DNA of 64,000 nucleotides, taken from Massariosphaeria phaeospora. Lineage: Eukaryota; Ascomycota; Dothideomycetes; Pleosporales. Below are positions 43,025 to 54,799 of this stretch, in pieces. The first letter of the stretch is position 1, and the number at the start of each line of letters is the position of its first letter. The stretch covers positions 558,001 through 622,000 of the forward strand of contig JAADJZ010000023.1 in NCBI GenBank assembly GCA_011032825.1. The letters are read 5' to 3'. A program made the position numbers and the translations under genes. The notes beneath the pieces were generated by a model. It ran no database searches. It was not told the DNA's origin and saw nothing but the letters and a program-made list of their open reading frames with translations.

Positions 43025-45346
43025 ATGATGCAAAACGTCTTCAAACACCAACTAACCCATTCTCTAGGATGTCGGCGCATTCTCACAGTCCTGGAGGATC
43101 CTACCAATCGGCATCTCCTTGAGCTGGAACTGGCCAGAGCTTCACGTTCGACGCCGGAGACCTGGGACGCTATGGACGACTGGGATCGCAACATCGCCGA
43201 ATTTCCCTTCATAACTACCTGCTTAGTAGCGGCCGGCTCAGTAGATCTCGAAACTGGACACGTCGGTGTTTTCATCCCCATGCCATGGAATATGAGCTGG
43301 TGTCAAGGCGACAACAACGACGGGATCACCATCTTCGATGTCTCGGATCCTTGCAAGATTCGCTATTGCTTCCTTGTGTGGGAAGCCAGCGAGCAGACAA
43401 AAGGCCCATACGAGGATGACTTGTTTAGAGTTCCATTGAGCGGAGAAGAGTACTTGAACTTATACTATGATCCACCCGAGCATACCAAGGAAATGAAAGC
43501 CGCCGTTTCGAAGCTCGAAGCCACCCCTCTGATCGATTCGGCTAGCCTGCAGGACGCCTGGCCTGTCACAACATACAAGTATACCGAGTTCTTTCCTCGC
43601 GAGGACTACGATCTGCCAGTTACGGTTGCGGGTCCTATAGATGATTGCAGGTCTACATCGCTCACCGAAATTGCTCTGGTGAAGTCGATAGAGAGACTGC
43701 TGGATGGCGAGGACCCATTGCAAGAAGATGTCGAGGAGCTGCCGGTCTTTCTCCCTAGTCTACGCCGGTATATTTACGCACATCCGGACGTTGTGACCAC
43801 GCGCCCACGTGGACTCGATATGCTAAAGAGTGCCTTATACGACTCGTCCGAACTCGATCTCCATTACTTTCCCGACCTGACAGGCGAGCAAGTTCAAAGT
43901 GTCCTGGAGTCAATGGCGGACACACTATCCTTCGTCGATCTATCGGGCAACCACAACGTCGACATGCACTGCCTGGACAGACTGTTGGGACTACGATCAG
44001 TAGGAAAGCTATACCTTTGGGACGACCGTGAACTGCCAGCCAAAATCGCTAGGTTCCCGATATCCGAAAGCACAGAAATTGTTCACCCCGCACTTTTTCG
44101 AGCCGCGTTCGTTGAGTACAACACCACCCGAAGAAGGGATAAAAACGACGACGCTCCCTTCCCTAGCACGCCACGCACGCGCGGCGTAAATGATGGTGTG
44201 GCTAAAACTCTGTTACATCTATCGCACGTTGTCTGGATACCAGTCGACCAGTTTGCTCTCGATCGTAGTCATGATGATTCCACGAATGGTGACTTGTTCG
44301 GTCCAGCCAGCAAGCTATCCGAGTATCTAAGACACAAGGAGCTAAAAACACATGCCGACACTTTCTCTGGGGATGACATGAGCACCATGCATTTTGGTGG
44401 GGCTATTCGGAATCTGTCTCTGCCGCTTCATCAAGTACCTTTTACCTGCCCTTCCTTACTTACTCCAGTGGCGAGGTTCATCAATGCAGTCTCACCGATG
44501 AGAGACTTACACATGCGCGAGTATATGCATGCGCAATTGGCTTTGCTTCTCACATTTTCATTAACTTTTCGCAATCCAGAGGTAAGTTACTTATGTGGGC
44601 CATAATTACCATACTGTGATCGGACCGGAACTGATCTACTATTCTAGGCTCGGCATACCGTTCATTATATCCCCCCAAAATGTTACGGAGCTGCCATGGA
44701 AACATATCATGGGATGGGGTCTCCCGGCATGCATAAGAGTACACTGCCGATCTCTGCTAATCAGTGGACCTTGTTCCTCGTCCAAGAGCGTTCTAAAAAC
44801 CAAACCATTCAATTTCGTCTTGCCTTCGTGACCGTTGATTACGATGGCCAACTCCAAGTTCGCGACCTTGACACAGTTATGGCGGAGATGGCATCGGCAA
44901 ATTTACGTGAGACTTGGAAGAAATTGACCAGCAACATCTTGTCTGATACGGGTGACGAGGCACACAAGGTCGAGATCATTCCTTGTAATCGCAAGACAAT
45001 ACAGGACTTGGTGGACTTGATGGCAATCAAAGCCGAATTAGAGCGTCAGGAAGAAGAAAAGAGATGTCGCGAAGCCGAACAACAACGTCAGGAATGGGAA
45101 AAGAGACGCAGGGAGGCGGAGGCAGAGAAGCTGGCTCGAAAAGTACAGGCACAAGACACAGGCCGAGAAGCGAAAAACCAGAAAGCGAGTGGTGGAGAAG
45201 AGGACCAAGAAGAAGAGAGCGGTGGAGAAGAGAACCAAGAAGAAGAGAATGATGGAGAAGACATTGTCGGGGAGGAGATTGATGGAGAAGAGATTGATGG
45301 ACAAGAGCGTGATGTAGAGCGCAGTGATGGAGAGGAGGAGGCTTGA
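43025..45346 (+). CDS. Large LRR-like protein with acidic coiled-coil C-terminus
   Basis: Exon 1 (43025-44581) joins exon 2 (44648-45346) across a 66-nt GTAAGT...CTAG intron, giving about 751 residues. I cannot name the family. The middle region has leucine-rich segments such as LTGEQVQSVLESMADTLSFV and LSGNHNVDMHCLDRLLGLRS, suggesting LRR-type recognition. The C-terminus is a charged coiled coil (RQEEEKRCREAEQQRQEWEK and on). It is followed by an acidic repeat of GGEEDQEEE, GGEENQEEE, GEEIDGEEIDG units. The N-terminal block TCLVAAGSVDLETGHVGVF has no motif I know. Structure suggests a scaffold or adaptor. The ATG lies just after the dispersed repeat copy at 42867-42966, so its promoter includes repeat DNA. 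An upstream exon cannot be excluded. Confidence 0.6.
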
Positions 45347-45941
45347 CGCCGCGTTCTATCCCCATTCTATGGAATACGACAGGACGTCCAGCGCATGAAC
45401 AGTACGCGTTCATGTCAAAAATTCATCGTCTGAGTGATGAGGTTTGAGTTATAAGCGGTCGAGCATTCAGGTGTCAGTGCACGGTGGTTTTGGTGCCGAA
45501 GAAGCTTTCCACTATGGCGCTGCATGAACTGCACGAAATTAGAAAAGTCAGATCTATCAAGTAGTAGATCAAACAACTATATTGAGGAGTGTACAGTTTC
45601 CATCCTCTCCTTGTTTAAGTTTAACGTAAGTCCTTTGGGGTAAAGGCAGCTATGGTTTACCTTATAGTGTTATCCTATAGTGGGTCTAGATCAGGCTGAG
45701 ACTAATCGCTATTGATCAGACGAATCACCTCATTGCAGTTTGCGAAGGGAACTGGATGGAGAACCTCCCCCTCTCTAAGCGTCGCGTACACAGCGACGGG
45801 TATAGAGCACCTTAGCAGATGTCGAACGATTGAGGTAATTGTACAAGAGAAAGCGGAATTAAGTGCATAATACATATAGCCAAGCCCCAATATCCAACAT
45901 CAAAGTACATCTCTAGCGCAAGCAACTCCGATTCCCAACTC
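45347..45941. other. Intergenic DNA between convergent genes
   Basis: About 600 bases with AT-rich stretches near 45590-45700. No gene, repeat copy or RNA was recognised. Confidence 0.5.
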
Positions 45942-46636
45942 TCAAGAGCCCCAGGCCTCATTCTGCCCCCTCCTCTCAAACTCTATAATATCCGCCACCC
46001 ACTGCGCCCTCTCCCTCCCCACCAACATCTCCATAACCCACAAACTTGCATCCAACCCACTCGTCACACCGCCCGCGTTCACGATCCTCACCCCCTGCTC
46101 CGTCTTCCCCGCATCAACCCACCGCTTCCGCACAACACTCACATTGACTCCCCGCCCGCCGCCTTGTCCGCCATCCGCTTGAGCTGCTCATACCCAATAT
46201 GATGCGTCGTCACGGTGCGACCCGCCAAAATCCCCGCAGCAGCCAGGAGAAACGCGCCGGTGCACACGGACTGGATGATGCGATGCCCCGTCTCCTTCCG
46301 CGGCGGCAGCTGCGCGAATCTCCTGAGCAAGACCGCGATCTCGATGCCCTCGGCACTGTCCGCGTACTCGATCAGATGCTCCGGCGCGGCACCGGGAATC
46401 ACCAGCACGTCGTAGTTCTCGAGGTTAGACGAGACGTCCGCGAACGAGGCGTCCGGGACCAGCGTCAGGGCGTTAGCAGCGGCTTTGACGGGGCTGCGGT
46501 GCGCGAAGGTCGTCGTGGTGAAGTGGACTGGTGCGCCGGGGGGAGGGTTGGTTGAATAGATTTCGAGCGGGCCGGCGAAGTCCAGCACGTCGGCGCCCGG
46601 GTAGACAAGCACGGCGACGGAGAACAGGGGCGGCAT
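45942..46636 (-). CDS. DJ-1/PfpI-family protein, frame shifted once
   Basis: I chose the ATG at 46636 (MPPLFSVAVLVYPGADVLDF). The glutamine-amidotransferase-like fold is clear: FAGPLEIYS with the conserved Glu at residue 25, then YDVLVIPGAAPEHL, and the nucleophile elbow RIIQSVCTGAFLLAAAG with Cys at residue 125. GRTVTTHH follows. Near 46142-46145 the frame stops in GGESM, and the rest (VSVVRKRWVDAGKTEQG, then RIVNAGGVTSGLDASLWVME) continues in another frame. One more A in the run there would restore GES-N-VSVVRKRW, so this is a recent frameshift or a base-calling error. Family members include glyoxalases, isonitrile hydratases and transcription factors; the AraC DNA-binding part is absent. 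The full product would be about 230 residues. Confidence 0.8.
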
Positions 46637-48320
46637 GGTGTATACAGGCGGACTCCTGGTGTCACGTGTGGGAGTCGAAGAGTCGCCGATTCGGTGGCGG
46701 ATGGAGAGCGGGGATGCGGAATCGGATGGGTAGAGGGGATACGTGCAAGGCAGTGTGTTGGAAAACATAGGGAATACTGAGATATACTGATATCGGTGTA
46801 CGGATCGGATGTACGACTGATTCCACTATATGTATGTTTCGCGGATCGGACCGAATTCCGTTACCGCTCCGAAGGGCCTGCTCCGAAGACCCATGTGTAG
46901 CGCTAGTTCCCGCTATGATTGATCAGCCCGGTGTGCGATTAGTTTGAGGGAGGAGAGCCCAACATACCACGGTCACGGTCTGGCACGGTGGTTTACGCAG
47001 GCGGCGATGCGCCACCGAGTAGGTATGTGTAATCCGTGGTGGGTATACCAGCCGGCAAATGCGGCTCGACTAATCGCTACTAGATTTCTTTCATAAGCCG
47101 CGACACAAGGCTGTGGATGAGGGTAAGGAACAAGGCTGACCTTCCTTTTGATGGTAATGAGCCACGTGATGCGCGTGTTCACTCGCCATGGCTGCTGGAA
47201 TCAGCGACTTCCCGGGTATACCTACGGCGACTAAGGGGTAGTCTGCCTCGCCTGTCTCAGTCAGGGTAGACCATCTATCTCTTTCAATGCTAGGTGCGTA
47301 GATGGTACGACTTCGTCATTATTACAAGCCTGCTGAGGATCCATACCCCTCTCTCCAGCCCTGCCCAGGCCTGCCAACGGAGGGCTCTTGTCGCTCCCTT
47401 ACCCCTGTAATTATTTAAGCGACGCACTGCTTGCCGCATTCGTCATTAACGTTCGCGCACTCCTAATGGCATGTGCGCAAGGACTCAGGACTCAGGTGTA
47501 GCAGTAGGGCCCGAGGAAGAGGTTTCGTACGGAAGAGCAGACTGGCGCTGTTGCGAAGTGGCTGTGATTGGGCAATACTGACTCGATAGTTTCATGCGGC
47601 TCATACGTGGGGGCCAATCTGAAGATGCAGCCCTGCGAAGCCGATGGGCACTCCAAGGACGACGTGTGTGCGATGGTGGCGCAGAAGTTGGAGAACTGAT
47701 GCATTGGATAAGCGGCCCGCCCGCAATGAAACGGGGGTAAATCCTTCGGTAATAAAAGCCGTCGAGCACAACACGTGAACCCACCTAGCCATAAGAAAAA
47801 GTTTTGCGAGCCTATAGAGCAGCCCTATTCGATACCTAGCCATGACACGCGACAGCATTGAAGGAAAAGGTAGACTATCCGCATCGGAAGGAGAAGGAAA
47901 CGCGAAAGAAGCCTAGTTGCTAGGTGCGCATCGGAAGGAGAAAGAAACGCGACAGAAGCCTAGTTGTTGGGTGCATATAATTAACTCACCACGAGGTCGC
48001 GCATAACTAACTCACCCTCAGGACGCGCAGACCAAAACTCCAGTCAATCTCCTTCAGCATCAACAACAGGCAGGCATCTGTACCGGGTCAATCTCGCAAA
48101 CGGCCACTCCGTCATAGCTGCACCGCGGACCCCGAGTTTGTGAGGAATGACCGTAAGTTTGGTATGTAGTTGGAGGAGCGAATTATTTTGTTGGTTATGT
48201 CAAAGCGTTCCAAGGTTGGAAAAGACTGCATCGCTTCCACTAATGTGATCACGCTCTGCAACGTCGACTTCAATCACTCCCTGAAGCGGCCCGTATCAAT
48301 CCCCCAGCAAATCTCCAACT
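46637..48320. other. Long intergenic region with a tandem duplication
   Basis: Almost 1.7 kb without a credible gene. Open frames at 47485-47858 show no family features. A 47-base unit is duplicated at 47881-47974. The stretch to 48320 may hold the last small exon of the serine hydrolase gene. Confidence 0.5.
47881..47974. repeat. Tandem duplication of a 47-base unit
   Basis: Two adjacent copies begin GCATCGGAAGGAGAA and end with GCCTAGTTG(C/T)T(A/G)GGTGC. They differ at about four positions. Confidence 0.9.
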
Positions 48321-49667
48321 CTAACACTTACCTATTTCCCTCCAGACCGCCGTCTCAAAGTCAGACGCCAGCTTGAAAGTCTTTGCGTCGTTCCATGGCA
48401 GCACCTGCGTCGCATAGAAGAGCGCCAAGCCCCTCTCGCGATTCACACTCCACATCAGATTCAGCATGCCGCTCCACGTCAGCGTCCCCTTTGGTTTGAA
48501 ATAATCCTTGCGGTCGACATCTTCCATGACCAGCGCGCCGCCTAGGCCGTGGTTCATCGAGACGCCGTCGGTGTGAGCGCCGAGGACGGGTCCCCAAGTT
48601 TGTTCGTCGTTCGTGACCATGCCTTGCGCGGGCCCGCTGCCGGGTGCAAACTGAGGGCTGAAGAATTGGTCGATGGAGGAGGGGCTGAGGAGTACGGGCT
48701 TGTCTTTGAGAAGGTCGGCGAGTACGCGTGTGTAGTCGTGCACGGTAGTGAAGATGCCTGCGCCGCCGCCCTCGCCCACGGGTTCTGGCCACGGAGGAGT
48801 TGTGCCAGGAACAAGCTTGCCGTCTTCGCCGCGGAAGCTGGACGCCATGAGTTTCTTTCCCACTTCGGGGTGGCGCGACAGGTGCCATGTGAACGCCTTG
48901 AGATGCAGCGGCTTCGCGATGTGCTTAGTGACGTAGTCTTCGAAGCTGACGTTGTTGAGACGTGCGACGAGCAAGCTGGTCCAGTCCAGTCCGCCACCGT
49001 ACATCCAGCTTTCACCTGCGTCGAAGGCTCGCGGGTAGGCGAAGCTCGTTGCGACCAAGCCGTCGGTGGGGGGGAAATTGGGTGTCTCGTTGTGAGACGC
49101 GCGCCAAAGGGTGATGGCTGGGTCGAAGCTATCGTATACGACGCCGCTGGAGTGCGTGACCAGCTGGCGGAGCGTAATGGAGTTCTTCGCGGGCTTGAGC
49201 TCAAACTCGGTTGGGCTTTTCAAGCTGGCGACGGGCTGAGCGGCGAGTTCGGGGAGATAGTTATCAATGGTATCGTCGAGGCCAATGAGACCGCGCTCTA
49301 CGCATTGCATCGCAGCGATCGAGGTGACAAGCTTGGTGCATGAGGCGACGAAAAAGGTCTGGTCGAACTTCAAGGGTTTGGCGTCTTCAGCAACACCGCT
49401 GTACCCTGCGACTTTTTTGTAGACGTATTTGCCTGTTGAGCCGTTAGTATGAAGGGTTCGGAAACACATCGCCAGTTAAGGCTTACCGTCCTTGTCCACT
49501 ACCGCCATTGCAGCCCCGGGAACATTATTCGCGCCCTTTGCCGTGGCTTTCTCCAGAATGGCCTCGAATGCCTTCATAGGCTTTTTGCCCATCGCCGGAG
49601 GGTGGGATTTTGCATGTGTGGATGCGAATGCGAATGAAAGTAGGAGGAAGTCGAGCAGGAGCATCAT
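48321..49667 (-). CDS. Secreted beta-lactamase-like serine hydrolase
   Basis: Exon 1 (49667-49487) joins exon 2 (49432-48321) across a 54-nt intron, giving 430 residues. The start MMLLLDFLLLSFAFASTHAK is a signal peptide. The SxxK catalytic motif is FVASCTKLVTS with Ser at about residue 91 and Lys at 94. LRQLVTHSSGV is the conserved block after it, and NHGLGGALVMEDV supplies the HxG-type third motif. The fold is shared by class C beta-lactamases, penicillin-binding proteins and fungal transesterases such as LovD; which reaction applies is unknown. The last three residues (GKC) read into a GTAAGT donor at 48328, so a short terminal exon downstream is likely and the true C-terminus is probably different. 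A second member of the superfamily is at 61533. Confidence 0.84.
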
Positions 49668-50498
49668 TCTTAACAATGGAGTAGTGTTACAGCTCTGTAG
49701 AGCCCTGGCCGTGGTTGCTGAGAGGTAAAAGATGAAGCTGCGTTGATGGTTTAGCACAAGCGGTGGCCTCCTACTTATACAGCCTTGCATCTCTCAAGGT
49801 ATTTGACTCAACAATGAAGTCGTCTTCGAGCGTGAGTACTTCGCCCGAAGCGTTGGTAATCCAATCGATAGACTGTGGACGAGGGTTGCTCTCAGACTTA
49901 CCTTCCCAGGTAAATAGGCGATGCTTCGCTTGGGATCATTACCGATCGAGATCGATCTTTGTCCAAGCAGGACGCACTACGTGGGTACAGGATTTTGTCA
50001 ATGCGGCTCGGTTCATAGTGTCCATGGACGGGATCAGTTTGTGTAACATCGTAATCAACTGTCTTTAGGGGTGAGCTACAGAGGTTTTGGAGGACTGCAT
50101 GCAAAGCTAAGGCCGGGCACTGTATTTCCGCAGCGAATACCCGATTGTGGTGATCCGCAGTACCAAAAACCGTAGTATTCGTAGCACCTACTTACTCCAC
50201 TCCGCTCGGTAGTAGTTCGTGGAATTCCGTAGTCTCGAAGCCCGTCGTAGAGTAGCGCGTGGGATGTTGATACAGTTGCATGACTCGCGTGGTGGAAGCG
50301 CTTACTACTGGAGGAAGAACCGAAGGCCCGGGGATTGCAAATCTGAGGCGCATGCACAGTCAGCGAAAGTGTGCTTGCTAAGCGGCTTAGGTCGTATAGT
50401 TTCAGGTACATACATATTGAAGGCGGGGCGTAACTGAATTCTTTGACTTGGTGGCGCAGAATGCTTCCTCTTTGGGGGTGCTCTTAATGCTAGACCCT
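49668..50498. other. Intergenic DNA
   Basis: About 830 bases between the serine hydrolase start and the 3' end of the bZIP gene. No coding pattern or repeat was seen. Confidence 0.5.
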
Positions 50499-51328
50499 TC
50501 ACAGCGGGCGGTTTGCCGAGTTGTTAAAGGCTGCCTGTCGCTCTGAGACCACATCGAAAATGGAGCGACCTGCCATTATGTTACTCGATGAAGCGGCTGG
50601 ATTGAACGACTGTACGAGGGTTGTGCCGTCGTGCCGCACAAGTTCCAGGTCGATTTCCTGCGGGATTGGCATCGATGACGAGCAGGGAAGTTGGTCGAGG
50701 GTTTCCGGCTGGCGCACCGCAACGACCCTGAAGTTCTCGCTGCTCTGGTGGTCTGCCCGTCGCCGGTCGTTCTTGATTTGAAGTAATCTCAGCTCTGGCT
50801 GCACGCTTGGGTTGTTGATGACTCCGTCGTACACCGACCAGAGTCGGCGCATCTGCGTCGCGACGTCGCCAGGCTGGCCGATGATACCGGCTTTGGAGGC
50901 AGCGCGAAGCAGGTCCTCGACTTCAGTGGATAGGTCTGACACAATCTGGAGAAGGTCGTCGCATCGATGCTTCTCCGACGCGACGAAGTTGTCTTTTCGC
51001 TTCTGGTAGCTTCGTTGGGCCTCTCGCACCTGGGCTCGACGTTTCTATCCGAGCATTAGTTTGGACGGAGTGCAGGGCGCATAGTCCTCTGCCTTACCTC
51101 GATGGCGCTGTTGTCGCGGGGTTTGGTAACGCGCGGTCTCCCTCGTCCTCGTCGCGGAGCTGCCAGTCTGCCAGAATCCGCTGCTGTTGCGTCTGCTGCG
51201 GACCTGTCGATCTGCATGTCGTTCGAGTCCATCGCAGGCCCCATCCATTGGGCGTAGCGGACAGTGTCGCCTCCCCGAATAGTCTCAGCATCGCTGCGCT
51301 CTGCGTCCCTCTCGCTATGAAGATCCAT
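50499..51328 (-). CDS. bZIP transcription factor
   Basis: Exon 1 (51328-51098) joins exon 2 (51044-50499) across a 53-nt intron, giving 258 residues. I chose the ATG at 51328 (MDLHSERDAERSDAETIRGG). An AT-hook-like basic patch (RRGRGRPRVTKPR) precedes the splice. Right after it comes the bZIP basic region KRRAQVREAQRSYQKRKDN, in the RRAQVRxAQRxYxxRK form common in filamentous fungi. A leucine heptad segment follows (CDDLLQIVSDLSTEVEDLL). The C-terminal half has no known domain. It should bind DNA as a dimer; target genes are unknown. The intron sits exactly at the start of the basic region. Nothing appears broken. Confidence 0.85.
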
Positions 51329-51918
51329 TGCAGCCGTAGTTATTGTGTTTTGGATAAACACGAGCAACAATCCATCTCCCCTGTGGGAAAGGGCCGGGAG
51401 AAGTGGTGGATATGGTGCATGGTGCATGGTGCATGTGTGGCCGTGATCAGAAAAGATCAGAAATCGGGCAAATTAAATCTCCGACGGAGGCCGGTTCCCC
51501 GCGCGCATTAGTCAGCCGTCCGAACGTCGTTCACACCACGACCGATGACCCAGAAACCATCCACCCCACCCACTGAAAACAGGACGCTCGCTGCCTAGAC
51601 CGTCGACTGTCGCGCTCTTTGATAGTGCCTTCATACAGCAAACGCACTGCAGACATTCTTGAGACTCTGCAGTGTATCAACAGGCACCCTGGATCGAGGT
51701 TTGTAAATCTAGACATACTCTCCACGCCCAATCTGGCGCTCGAGCAAGCCGCGTAGCTTTCCAAGTCAAGTTGCTTATCTAGAGAACGTATCGCGTCCAT
51801 CTCACTAAACGCTGCGACATCGATGCAGAGAACTGACGCGATGGAACCGCCGACGATGGTGTACGCGAAAGGACCGCGAATCCCTGTCACTACGAGACAG
51901 GACCGACCTCATTCGTCA
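51329..51918. other. Intergenic DNA
   Basis: About 590 bases between the bZIP start and the 3' end of the membrane-protein gene. A triple GGTGCAT repeat lies near 51416-51436. An open frame at 51531-51890 has no family features. Confidence 0.5.
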
Positions 51919-53104
51919 TCATATGTGCGGTACATACATGGACCACTCGATCGCCATAAATGCACTCGCGGGTAGCTCCCTCAACGTAGCCACATCCTCG
52001 ATAGTGATAACCGCGCGAAACACACAATACAAAGCACACAGCGGTGTCGTGACAACCAGCGACCGTATCGGGATATCGTAGTGCGGGTCTTTGTCCGGTG
52101 TTTTATTTCTGATGTCCTGCAACACGACCTCCAAACGCGTGGAGGGCTCTTTAGCCAACGGATGACTGCGGGTCGGTGCAGGGGGCGCTGGTATCTCGTG
52201 TAGCTGGACTTCGGAATCCGAGTCTGGGATGAACGGACGACGGCGGCGGTATTCCGGGAGCATGCCTGCGACTTCGAAGACGCCGCCAAGCAGCACGATA
52301 AGCATGGTGCCGAGGGAACAGGTGCGCCAGAGGAGTTGCTCGATGTGTGTGGGGAAGTGCAGGTTCCAGGCTGCCACGAAGACACTCGCATACCCAAACG
52401 ACAAGCCCAGCATAAGGAATAACATCAGGCGGTCCGGCGGCGAGAAGTTGAACGAGCTGACGTGGCGGACGGGCAGTAGCTTCTTGTACGCATGTACTAA
52501 CTTCATCTTGCGCAACAGGTTGACGTAGTACACCCAGAGACGACTCCCGATCCTTTCTTCCCGGCTGATGAAGTCTAGGGGCGTGAAGTGGTAGTGCTCT
52601 GCGGCGCTGCGGCCGTCGCGATTGACAATCTGGTCCAGTGGGGTCGGGCAGTGCAGTACAAGTGCAGTTTGCACATCCATGGGCTTGTGGCGCCAGAAAA
52701 AAAGGGTTGCGAGGGCGCAGACAATATACGCCAGCGTCGTGAGCTCGAGGGTCGTGGTTGCGTAGCCTTTGATCGGGCGGGAGACGGTACTGAGCGTGAA
52801 CCAAAATATCTGCACGGTGCAGATAAGCCTAAGCGCGTGAGTATTGAAAATCTCGTAGTGTCTAGCGATTCTCACCTGGCTAATCCATCGGTCTTGTTCT
52901 TGTCGTTTATCGTTGTCGTCGTGATCTCGGGGTACTGGACATGGCCATGGGAGACCAGGAAATGCAGCTGCTTCGAATTGACCGGAAACGACTTCACATT
53001 CGGGACTTGCAAATGCAGACCCCCCATATCGGCAAAGAATCCATGCTTCAATGTACATCCATTAAGCTTCGCTCGCGCGAACAGACGGACAGAGGCCTTC
53101 GCAC
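51919..53104 (-). CDS. Fungal multi-pass membrane protein
   Basis: The long open frame from 53058 is misleading. A 47-nt intron at 52875-52829 joins an upstream exon read in another frame. That exon encodes AKLNGCTLKHGFFADMGGLH and ends with the ITTTTINDKNKTDGLAR segment. The next exon starts LICTVQIFWFTLSTVSRPIK, with an ELTTLAYIVCALATLFFWRHKPMDV block. This matches a widespread fungal membrane family with the pattern HGF(Y/F)A.MGG ... I.DK.K.DGL.. ... Q..WF ... ELTTLA......F.W..KP. At least five helices follow, ending at YVPHI. Further 5' exons probably lie around 53100-53240, where FGLWSIFRDRW before a GTAAAC donor is a candidate. The start is therefore unresolved. Function is unknown. Confidence 0.72.
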
Positions 53105-53421
53105 TGCACTACTGCCTAACCGCCAGCAGCAGGATGGATTCTGGCCCTAGCAAGCCCAGACAAAACGTTTACCATCGATCACGGAAGATAGACCACAGTC
53201 CAAACCCGGGAGCTAGTACGTTTACGCACACCGATGCCTGTGGTTGACGCAAGGGGAAGTGGTCTCGTCGGTCTGGGTGCGTTTGTAGTACGGAATGTGC
53301 TAAGCGGCGGCTAGCTCGAAACTTCAAAGTGAATCGCACACGTCAAACTCACCTTACCCCCACGCAGTCCTCATCTGCTATATCCACATCCATCCTCATC
53401 TCATCTACGCCGGCAACAACT

Positions 53422-54356
53422 ATGCCCGTTCGCCTCAGATACCTCGGCGGCTTGCTCGCGCTGCTGGCAGCTCTCATCGTCGGTACGTCTGTTTGGACCC
53501 CCGGCCGCAGCTTGGGGCGCGCCTCACATTGCCCATCCTCGGCCTTCGGGCGCGTGTTTGTGCGGTCTAACCATGCTCTAGGCCTTGTCGCGAGCAGCGG
53601 TGGCCCGTCGCCCACCGTGCAGGACTATTATGCTTCACTGGAGTCACGGCTCGGCTACTGGCTGCTGTTGGGCAACACGAGGCACTGCGGCCTGTACGAG
53701 GGAGGGCAGGTGTGGCCGTTTCCCGTCTCAACGGCGCAGCGTGCCATGGAGGAGAATCTATACACAAGATTGGGCCTGAATGAGGGAGCAAGAGTTTTGG
53801 ATGCTGGAGCAGGCTCAGGATACGTGGCCATGCATATGGCGAGGAAAGGCCTGTACGTCCAAGCCGTTGATATTACCCCGCACCATGTCGACGATGCGCG
53901 GAAGAACGTGAAGAAGTTTGGGCTTGAAGACAAAATCGCCATCGACCATGCCGACTACCATGACCTGTCAGCATTTCCGGATGCATCTTTCGACGGAATT
54001 TACACCATGGAGACGTTTGTGCACGCCGACGACCCAGTCAAGGTCCTTGAAAATTTCAAAAGGTTGCTCAAACCAGGCGGCGTGCTAGTTCTGCACGAAG
54101 CAGACTTTAACCGCAATTCTGGCAAACTCCAAGATGTATTGCGATTGTCACACTGCCAGAATACGCTCGAGGAAGGTGGATATGAAGAACTGATGAGGAG
54201 GGTCGGGTTCCAAGACTACACCTTGAGGATTTGACTGAGGAAGTGCTGCCTATGTGGCGGCTTTTCGGAGTAGTCGGCTACCTACCCTATCAAGTGTTCC
54301 GACTACTAGGTATACAGGAGCGATTTGTCAATGTCATGGCGGGTGTTGAGGGCTGA
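53422..54356 (+). CDS. SAM-dependent methyltransferase, frame shifted near the end
   Basis: I chose the ATG at 53422 (MPVRLRYLGGLLALLAALIV), which begins with a membrane anchor-like helix. An in-frame 99-nt segment (53483-53581) has a GTACGT donor, a CTAAC branch and an AG acceptor, and is probably an intron. SAM-binding motif I is VLDAGAGSGYVAMHMA, motif II falls in DGIYTMETFVHADDP, and motif III in LLKPGGVLVLHEADF. The pattern resembles sterol and tocopherol C-methyltransferases. At 54221-54222 the frame stops at DYTLRI. The other frame continues EDLTEEVLPMWRLFGVVGYL to a stop at 54356 and clearly belongs to the same family; one more C in that CC run would join them. Either a base-calling error or a truncation of about 45 residues. 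Confidence 0.78.
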
Positions 54357-54799
54357 CTCAACTGGGGGGACGGCAGATATATTTCAGTACGCGGGGTCAA
54401 GCCTTCATCGCTTATGGCACTGTATAATTAGCGCCCCTGGGCAGTGTAGAATCAGCGTCTAGCGTTTACGTAGTTGATTTCTAGTCCCGTGGTCAGCCTC
54501 CTGCGATGCTCCTCGCTGGGCTTCTCTCGTAGAAATCTGGAATCGATCTTCAAAGCGATAGGGCAATGCGTGCGGTGCTTGTGGCAAGGTCGCGAGACCT
54601 GAGAGTGACGTGATCACTGAAGCAGTATAGTGGAACCGAGGCGGGGGTCACCCACCTGCCCTTTTCGGAGAACCGCCCCGCACTGGCTTGGCCATCGCCG
54701 TGTCAGATGATGGAGGGCCGCCCACGGGTCTCAACACTCAAACTTGGAACAGCTTGTACAGTAACTCTGCAGCCTTCTACACCTCCATTCAACGCCACC
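54357..54799. other. Intergenic DNA between co-oriented genes
   Basis: A 443-base promoter-side gap between the methyltransferase and the aminotransferase. No repeat or motif was recognised. Confidence 0.5.
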
